In this document: in pieces, positions 44,522 through 50,037 of the stretch
Position numbering within the stretch: the stretch's first letter is position 1
Layout: each line of letters starts with the position of its first letter
Assembly (NCBI GenBank): GCA_016787545.1
Contig: JAEUUS010000224.1
Location: 1 to 50,037 of the forward strand
DNA length: 50,037 nt
Reading direction: 5' to 3'
From: Saprospiraceae bacterium
GTDB taxonomy: Bacteria; Bacteroidota; Bacteroidia; Chitinophagales; Saprospiraceae
Translations under genes and position numbers: made by a program
Notes under the pieces: model-generated
Database searches by the model: none
What the model was told of the DNA's origin: nothing
Seen by the model: only the letters and a program-made list of their open reading frames with translations

Positions 44522-46246
44522 CTATTGCTTTATAAACCGCGTACTCCAGATTTTTCCTTCTTTTTCAAAACGCAGGAAATATACCCCTGGTTGGAAATTT
44601 GCCACTGATAAGCGGTATGTGTCAGCAACATTTTGAATGGTTTCAACAATTTGACCAAGTGGGTTAACCACCTGTATTTGATCAAAATTGGTAGCAACAG
44701 AAATTTGCAAAGCATCACTTACAGGATTAGGAGCCAATTGCACAAAAGGACTGAAATCAGCCTCCTTGGCGGCTACTTCACACAAAATATCATTGTTATA
44801 CCGAGGTAAAATCTGGTATCCGGATGTGAACGGGTTTGATGGGTCAAATTGACCGCCAAGTCCAATGACCGTAAAGATCTGGCAAGGAGGTGGCGGTGCA
44901 TTGTAATTCTCCACATCACGGTCAATACGAATGAGAATGGTATCTGCCGGGTTAGCAGCCGATACTGCCCGTACATTGAAACCACTGGAGCCTACGCCAG
45001 TGGTCCATTCCAAAGGATCAACCAGTTGCAAATTTGAAATGGCAACAAGCCTTGACTCAGTGCCTTCAGAAAGCGTACCTACCTGGATGGGAGAAAACAC
45101 CGGATTATCAGCAGAAAGTTTGATGACTGTATCTGGTCTGATTTCAGTCATCCCATTAAATTGGCCAATGGTTCCACGCACTGTTACACGATCCTTTTCC
45201 TGAACGGTGTACCCAAAGTTTCCGCCTAAGGATGACACCGATATACCATTACCTGAATTGTCAATAATCGTGAAAAGCAAAGCTGGTTGGTTGTTGTTAA
45301 TTGGGCGGTAATTAACACCATAAACTGTGCCCGTCAACTCGCAATTGACATTCAGTGAATCGGCTACGCCATTGGCATTTTCTGTGTTCACCGTACTAAT
45401 GGTGTACTGTGGGTAACATTTAATCGTGAGTGATACCACTGCCTCATCACAGCCATCAGCATCGCAGATCTGGTAACTGAACTGGTCCGGACCACAATAG
45501 TTCCCGCTCGGGAAGTACAGAATTGTATTTCCGGTTACGGAAGCGGTTCCATGTGCTGGAGGAGTAGTAATCACAAAGGTGGTTAACTGATTGACAATCA
45601 AATCATTACTTTGAACATTCAAGGTTGTAAACTGACCGGTAGGAACGGCATAAGTATCATCAATGGCCGCAATCGTGTTGGTTCCGCTGCAATTAGATAC
45701 TGCACCTGGATTGCCTTTTACTTCATTTCCGTTTACCACTATACCAGTGCCGGTAGTAGCAGCCTGCCAATTCGCAGGAAGTGAGTTATCAGAAGCGAAA
45801 TCACAAAGTACTATAGATGGACCAAGTCCTGCAGCATCTGCCGGCCAGGGAAGTGCGTTCAAATAATTGACATAATCCTGCACATTACCGGAGGCGTCAC
45901 GAAGTTCAATGTCTTCCCCACCATTTGTCAACGCATCATTGGATGCCCAAACAACATTTGGCGCAAATCCGAAGACCGTTTGGAAGGCGTTGGCATTCTT
46001 AGCCAGCACCAGATAGCCTCCCGCCTGCATAATGGTGCCTGCTGGGAAGGTATACGCAATTCCTTGCGTAAAATTCCAGCCTGAAATATCAACAGAAGAG
46101 CTTCCAAGGTTGTGTAATTCAAAGTACTCCAGAGAATCATTCCCGCTTTCCGGCGGGTTGTACATGATTTCGGTAATAACGACCTGCGCCATGGCTGTGC
46201 CTCCAAATAGGCAGGCAAAAACAAAGGAGAATAGTGCTTTTTTCAT
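44522..46246 (-). CDS. Secreted lamin-tail-domain protein with T9SS type A sorting domain
   Basis: The 574-residue product has a signal peptide (MKKALFSFVFACLFGGTAMAQ). A lamin-tail (LTD) domain follows at about 21-150 (VVITEIMYNPPESGNDSLEY, FELHNLGSSSVDISGWNF, GGEDIELRDASGNVQDYVNY). Next is a cadherin/Ig-like domain (about 195-280; TPPAHGTASVTGN, GPDQFSYQICDADGCD), then an OB-like region (about 290-470; FNGMTEIRPDTVI). The T9SS type A C-terminal domain (about 495-574) has VQLAPNPVSDALQISV, NPLGQIVETI and GVYFLRFEKEGKIWSTRFIK. It is therefore exported by type IX secretion and cleaved or anchored at the cell surface. The OB-like region suggests nucleic acid or sugar binding, which is inference. 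No nuclease domain is visible. Confidence 0.9.
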   Translation of the reverse strand: MKKALFSFVFACLFGGTAMAQVVITEIMYNPPESGNDSLEYFELHNLGSSSVDISGWNFTQGIAYTFPAGTIMQAGGYLVLAKNANAFQTVFGFAPNVVWASNDALTNGGEDIELRDASGNVQDYVNYLNALPWPADAAGLGPSIVLCDFASDNSLPANWQAATTGTGIVVNGNEVKGNPGAVSNCSGTNTIAAIDDTYAVPTGQFTTLNVQSNDLIVNQLTTFVITTPPAHGTASVTGNTILYFPSGNYCGPDQFSYQICDADGCDEAVVSLTIKCYPQYTISTVNTENANGVADSLNVNCELTGTVYGVNYRPINNNQPALLFTIIDNSGNGISVSSLGGNFGYTVQEKDRVTVRGTIGQFNGMTEIRPDTVIKLSADNPVFSPIQVGTLSEGTESRLVAISNLQLVDPLEWTTGVGSSGFNVRAVSAANPADTILIRIDRDVENYNAPPPPCQIFTVIGLGGQFDPSNPFTSGYQILPRYNNDILCEVAAKEADFSPFVQLAPNPVSDALQISVATNFDQIQVVNPLGQIVETIQNVADTYRLSVANFQPGVYFLRFEKEGKIWSTRFIKQ

Positions 46247-46499
46247 GTTAAAGAATTTAAAGTGGATTCAAATTGGGGGGCTGAGAACTGGGGCTGGAAT
46301 ACCCTGACAATATCAACCTGATAATGCTTTTTGAACCTCGGTTTGGATTTCGGCTCAAAATTAGACAAAACTCTAAGAGTACGACGAATGCGGCGCCCGT
46401 CCTTTTGCCAAAAAGAGGCAAAACTTAACCGGAGATTAACATGGCTGGCGTACATTCGCCCTCGGAATTTTTCACTTTAACCAATCCATTCTATTACGT
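46247..46499. other. Divergent promoter region between the lamin-tail gene and the Oar-like receptor
   Basis: 253 bp without a reading frame. On the plus strand, TACATTCG at 46451-46458 is a one-mismatch version of TAnnTTTG, 41 bp before the receptor start, and may be its -7 element. Confidence 0.35.
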
Positions 46500-49400
46500 A
46501 TGAACCAATTTACACAACGGTTTAACGTGAGTAAGGTTCTGGCCGTTATGGCCCTCTTGCTCTGCGGGACCAGCCTGTTTGCGCAGGTAACCACTTCCAC
46601 CATTTCCGGTGTGGTTTCTGACAAAAATGGCGAGGCTCTCATTGGCGCTACAGTTGTAGCTACCCATACCCCAACCAATACCCGTTATGGAACTGCCACA
46701 AATGCCTCCGGTCGCTATACGCTTCCGGCAGTACGTGTAGGTGGCCCTTACAGTGTGTCTGTAAGCTATACCGGTTATGAAACCCAAACCCAGAATGGTA
46801 TTTACACCAGCCTGGGCACCGCTACAAACGTGGATTTTGCCATGGCTGAAAGTGGCACCGTATTGGAAGAAGTAACCATTGCTGCCAATCGAAACGACAT
46901 TTTTAGCTCCGATCGTACTGGTGCTGCAACTACTTTTGATCGCAAGCAATTGGCTGCAATTCCAGTTACTGGCGCTCGTTCCATTAACAGTGTAACCAAG
47001 TACAATCCTAATGGTAATGGCAACTCTTTTGGTGGCCAGGACAGCCGCTTGAACAACTTTACCATAGATGGTTCTGTTTTCAACAACGGTTTTGGTTTGG
47101 GTACCGATGCGCAGGCAGGCGGCCGTACCGGCTCTACTGCTATTTCTCTGGATGCCATCGAAGAACTTCAGGTAAACGTAGCACCATTTGATGTTCGTCA
47201 AACAGGTTTTGTAGGTTCTGGTTTGAACGCAGTAACCCGTTCCGGTAAAAATGAGTTCTTCGGAACTGCATTTTTCAACTTCCGTAAATCTGACGACAGC
47301 GGTATTTTCAACGGAACCAAAATTGGCGATACCAAGCCAAATATTTCTGCCTTTGATGAAAAGGTTTTTGGTGTTTCATTCGGTGGTCCAATCATTAAGA
47401 ACAAGCTGTTCTTCTTTGCCAACTACGAAAGTCAGCGCCAAACCACTCCTGCTACTACCTGGGTAGCCGACGGCAGCCCGCTTGATGTGCCAGGCGCCAA
47501 CGTAACCCGCGTATTGGCAAGCGATCTGGACCAACTCAGCGCTTACCTGTTGGATAAATATCGCTACGAAACAGGCCCGTATGAGAATTACGACAACAAA
47601 ACAGAGAGCGATAAATTTCTCGTTCGTTTAGACTGGAACCTGAACGACAAAAACAAATTGACCCTGCGTTATACGCACCACAACTCTGTTTCTGATCAGC
47701 TGATCAGCAATAGTAACTCCGCTGGCGCCGGTAACCGCCGTACGCTGTTTACGGCTATGTCGTACCAAAATGCAGGTTACCTGATTGGCGACAACACCCG
47801 CTCGGCTGTTGCAGAATTGAACACCCAAATCAGCAACACCGTACACAATACTTTCAGCGCCGGCTATGACAAACAGAACGAGGACCGTCAATACAAAGGC
47901 GATTTATTCCCTACGATCGACATCCTGAAGGACGGATCTACTTACATTTCTGTAGGTTTTGACCCATTTACGCCGAACAATCTGCTCGATTACAGCACGC
48001 TGCACTTTACCGATAACGTGTCTATCTACAAAGACAAGCACACGCTGACTTTTGGTGCTAACTTTGAACAGTATAACTCCAATAACCTGTTCTTCCCGGC
48101 ATCCAATGGTGTGTATGTGTTTGACTCTTTGGCACAATTCTATGCTGCTTCAGAGTTTGGTCTGAACAATCCAAATGTTGATACAACTGCTGTATTGTAC
48201 AACCGTTTCCAGTACCGTTATTCTGCTTTGGAAGGTGCAGCCCTGCCCTTGCAAAAGCTGAAAGTAAATCGTTACGATGTGTATGCACAGGATGAATTCC
48301 AGGTGAACAAACGTTTCAAATTGATTTACGGCATCCGTGCAGGCTTGATTGATTTCGACGATACAGGCTTGTCAAATGCTACTGTTGACGGTCAAGATTA
48401 CACCGACGGTGAAGGGAATCGTGGATACAAAGTTAATACCGGTAAACTTCCAGATGCAAAAGTATTGTGGGAACCACGTGCCGGCTTCAACTGGGATGTG
48501 AAGGGCAATAAGAAAACCCAGGTGCGTGGCGGTACAGGTATCTTTACCGGTCGTCCACCATACGTGTGGGTGTCAAACACCATCGGTAACAATGGTGTGT
48601 TGACTGGCTTCATTGATGTTTCCGGCAATAAAACCAACAAATACAAATTCACGAATGAAACAGGTATTTTCACACCAGACGTACCTACCCTTCCTTCTAC
48701 ATTTGACATTGCCGCTACAGACGATGCATATCGTTTCCCACAAGTTTGGAAAAACAACCTGGCCATTGACCAAAAATTGCCTTACGGTTTGATCGCTTCT
48801 TTGGAATTGATGTACAACCGCAACATTAATGCTGTTCGTTACTTCGACGCCAACTTTGAAGACCCAACCGGTAATTTTGCCGGTCCGGACACCCGTCCAC
48901 GTTTTGCAGGAAACGACAATGGTGTACGCATTAACGACAACGTTTCGCGTGCAGCAGTAATGACTACCACCAATCAGGGCGATTACAAAGCTGCAACCCT
49001 CAAGTTGGAGTATCCTAGCCAAAAAGGTTTCTATGGAATGGCAGCCTACACCATCAGCAAAGCAACCGATATCATGAGCGCTGGTTCAATCGCTGCCGGT
49101 TCCTGGACTGGCGCCAAATCTGTACGTGGCAACAACGACCTGGAACTTTCCTGGGCTGATCAGGATGCACCTGGTCGTACAGTTGGTCTGTTGGGCTACC
49201 GTTTTGAATACGGCGGCGACTTCGGTGGCGCAACTGCCATCACTCTGGGTTATGTAGGTGAGCGTCGTGGATTCAACGGCAACATCAACTCTGCCCGCTA
49301 CTCATTTGTATATGGTGGCGACATGAACGGCGACCGTGTTAGCAACAACGACCTGTTGTTTGTACCAAACAGCGCAAGCGAGTTGAACTTCCGTGACCTG

Positions 49401-49871
49401 ACCGTTTCATACAAGGATGCTGCCGGCGCAACCGTAAGCCGCACCTTCACTCCGGCTGAACAGGCTGCTGCTTTTGATGCGTTCATTGAACAGGACGACT
49501 ACCTGAAAAACCGTCGCGGTCAGTATGCTGAGCGCAATGGCGTGCTGTTCCCGATCCTGCACCGTTTTGATGTTTCTGTAACGCAGGAATTTTACCTCAA
49601 AATAGGCGGAAAGCGCAACACCATTCAGCTTCGTGCAGACATCCTGAACGCTGCTAATTTGATCAACAGCGAGTGGGGACTTGGCAACAACTTCACTACC
49701 GACCGTCCGCTTGCAGCTGCCGGTACTACTGCAGATGGTGTGCCTCAGTTCCGCATGGCTACACAAACTATCAACGGAGTTCCTGAACTGCTTCAGGACA
49801 CCTTCGTTAAGAGCAAAACGCAGTTTGATGTGTGGGTAGCTCAATTTGGCATCCGCTACATCTTCAACTAA
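46500..49871 (+). CDS. Oar-like TonB-dependent receptor with carboxypeptidase-like N-terminal domain
   Basis: The 1,123-residue product begins with a signal peptide ending TSLFAQ. It has a carboxypeptidase regulatory-like domain (about 30-115; ISGVVSDKNGEALIGATVVA, VGGPYSVSVSYTGYET), then a plug domain (about 120-240; GTVLEEVTIAANRND, SLDAIEELQVNVAPFDVRQT, GSGLNAVTRSGKNEFFGTAF) and a very large barrel ending IRYIFN with no sorting domain. The arrangement matches the Oar outer-membrane family, related to TonB transporters, whose substrate is often unknown; some take up peptides or are used for protein export. Codon choice is strongly biased (CGT, GGT and ACC are frequent) compared with neighbours, suggesting abundant expression. 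A strong terminator follows. There is no SusD partner. Confidence 0.92.
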   Translation: MNQFTQRFNVSKVLAVMALLLCGTSLFAQVTTSTISGVVSDKNGEALIGATVVATHTPTNTRYGTATNASGRYTLPAVRVGGPYSVSVSYTGYETQTQNGIYTSLGTATNVDFAMAESGTVLEEVTIAANRNDIFSSDRTGAATTFDRKQLAAIPVTGARSINSVTKYNPNGNGNSFGGQDSRLNNFTIDGSVFNNGFGLGTDAQAGGRTGSTAISLDAIEELQVNVAPFDVRQTGFVGSGLNAVTRSGKNEFFGTAFFNFRKSDDSGIFNGTKIGDTKPNISAFDEKVFGVSFGGPIIKNKLFFFANYESQRQTTPATTWVADGSPLDVPGANVTRVLASDLDQLSAYLLDKYRYETGPYENYDNKTESDKFLVRLDWNLNDKNKLTLRYTHHNSVSDQLISNSNSAGAGNRRTLFTAMSYQNAGYLIGDNTRSAVAELNTQISNTVHNTFSAGYDKQNEDRQYKGDLFPTIDILKDGSTYISVGFDPFTPNNLLDYSTLHFTDNVSIYKDKHTLTFGANFEQYNSNNLFFPASNGVYVFDSLAQFYAASEFGLNNPNVDTTAVLYNRFQYRYSALEGAALPLQKLKVNRYDVYAQDEFQVNKRFKLIYGIRAGLIDFDDTGLSNATVDGQDYTDGEGNRGYKVNTGKLPDAKVLWEPRAGFNWDVKGNKKTQVRGGTGIFTGRPPYVWVSNTIGNNGVLTGFIDVSGNKTNKYKFTNETGIFTPDVPTLPSTFDIAATDDAYRFPQVWKNNLAIDQKLPYGLIASLELMYNRNINAVRYFDANFEDPTGNFAGPDTRPRFAGNDNGVRINDNVSRAAVMTTTNQGDYKAATLKLEYPSQKGFYGMAAYTISKATDIMSAGSIAAGSWTGAKSVRGNNDLELSWADQDAPGRTVGLLGYRFEYGGDFGGATAITLGYVGERRGFNGNINSARYSFVYGGDMNGDRVSNNDLLFVPNSASELNFRDLTVSYKDAAGATVSRTFTPAEQAAAFDAFIEQDDYLKNRRGQYAERNGVLFPILHRFDVSVTQEFYLKIGGKRNTIQLRADILNAANLINSEWGLGNNFTTDRPLAAAGTTADGVPQFRMATQTINGVPELLQDTFVKSKTQFDVWVAQFGIRYIFN

Positions 49872-49897
49872 TTAGGGCAACTAATTAGTTCATTTTC

Positions 49898-49932
49898 AAC
49901 GCCCTGTATCGCATTTTGTGGTACAGGGCGTT
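49898..49932 (+). terminator. Intrinsic terminator of the Oar-like receptor gene
   Basis: AACGCCCTGTA (49898-49908) pairs perfectly with TACAGGGCGTT (49922-49932) and is followed by TTTTG, 26 bp after the stop codon. Between the stop and the stem, an AACTAATTA/TAATTAGTT inverted repeat (about 49866-49890) forms a smaller hairpin. Confidence 0.85.
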
Positions 49933-49962
49933 TTTGTTTGTACCAGAATGATCCCAGTCTGA

Positions 49963-49970
49963 TAACTTTG
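49963..49970 (+). promoter_or_regulatory. -7 promoter element TAACTTTG directly before trmD
   Basis: TAACTTTG fits TAnnTTTG exactly and ends 5 bp before the trmD ATG at 49976. A TTTG at 49937-49940 is 22 bp upstream and could be the -33 box. Transcription would begin at or next to the start codon. Confidence 0.45.
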
Positions 49971-49975
49971 CGCTC

Positions 49976-50037
49976 ATGCGTTTTGATATTATTACAGTAG
50001 TTCCGGAATTATTGGAAAGTCCACTTAGCCATTCCAT
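49976..50037 (+). CDS. trmD: tRNA (guanine-N1)-methyltransferase TrmD, N-terminal part, cut by window edge
   Basis: Only 20 codons are present. MRFDIITVVPELLESPLSHS is the typical TrmD N-terminus, where M-R-x-D-I-I-T-x-x-P-E/D is nearly invariant. The enzyme methylates G37 of tRNAs with a G at position 36 using S-adenosylmethionine (EC 2.1.1.228). The rest of the gene lies beyond the window. Confidence 0.85.
   Translation, partial: MRFDIITVVPELLESPLSHS

Overview
The window looks like a chromosome segment from a member of the Bacteroidota, probably a Saprospiria- or Chitinophagia-like environmental bacterium. The evidence is type IX secretion sorting domains of both type A and type B, SprB-like repeats, a GLPGLI-family protein, several TonB-dependent receptors with carboxypeptidase-like N-terminal domains, a lipoprotein-type Omp85 protein (TamL-like), and promoters matching the Bacteroidota -7 box TAnnTTTG. 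Shine-Dalgarno sequences are not obvious. No rRNA, tRNA, CRISPR array, prophage or intact transposase was recognised. The genus assignment is inference only.

Layout. 1-1,090: the 5' end of a lysophospholipid acyltransferase gene (minus strand, cut by the window edge), a 164-bp fold-back (MITE-like) element, and a small unit of a 33-residue lipoprotein plus a YtxJ-type thiol protein. 1,090-9,715 (minus): a 2,049-residue secreted multidomain surface protein, an omega-amidase-like nitrilase and CTP synthase (pyrG). 9,990-12,220 (plus): the glycolytic pair gapA-pgk, closed by a 44-bp perfect hairpin. 12,320-15,640 (minus): two CotH-family secreted proteins in tandem. 15,870-19,575: dihydrolipoyl dehydrogenase, a LytS-type sensor kinase, and a PTPS-folE pair that fits tetrahydrobiopterin-type pterin synthesis. 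19,880-22,915: a 1,011-residue secreted coiled-coil protein with an 11-residue period. 22,970-24,865 (minus): an HlyD-type membrane fusion protein and an unknown partner. 25,090-29,700: an outer-membrane barrel protein, a secreted unknown protein and a lipoprotein.

29,790-33,060 (minus): a TonB-dependent receptor preceded by a clear TPP riboswitch, and therefore a likely thiamin-related importer, then a GLPGLI protein. 33,150-35,600 (plus): an overlapping pyrF-ribD-miaE operon. 35,600-38,050: an AP2-domain/HNH-like protein, an NTF2-fold protein, a DUF4261-like protein and a small unknown. 38,040-39,950 (minus): a LemA-TPM-TPM cluster. 40,090-43,440: a SpoU-family RNA methyltransferase divergent from a TamL-like assembly factor. 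43,450-46,250 (minus): a predicted beta-propeller protein and a lamin-tail/T9SS protein. 46,500-49,870: a large Oar-like TonB receptor. The window closes with the first 20 codons of trmD.

Most genes are housekeeping or cell-envelope genes. The observations most worth a second look are the TPP riboswitch that assigns a substrate class to the receptor at 29.8-32.1 kb, the hendecad coiled-coil protein, the fold-back element at the acyltransferase start, the very long perfect hairpin touching the pgk stop codon, the orphan HlyD/unknown pair, and two promoters so close to start codons that leaderless mRNAs are predicted. I did not find a convincing, wholly new multi-gene system.
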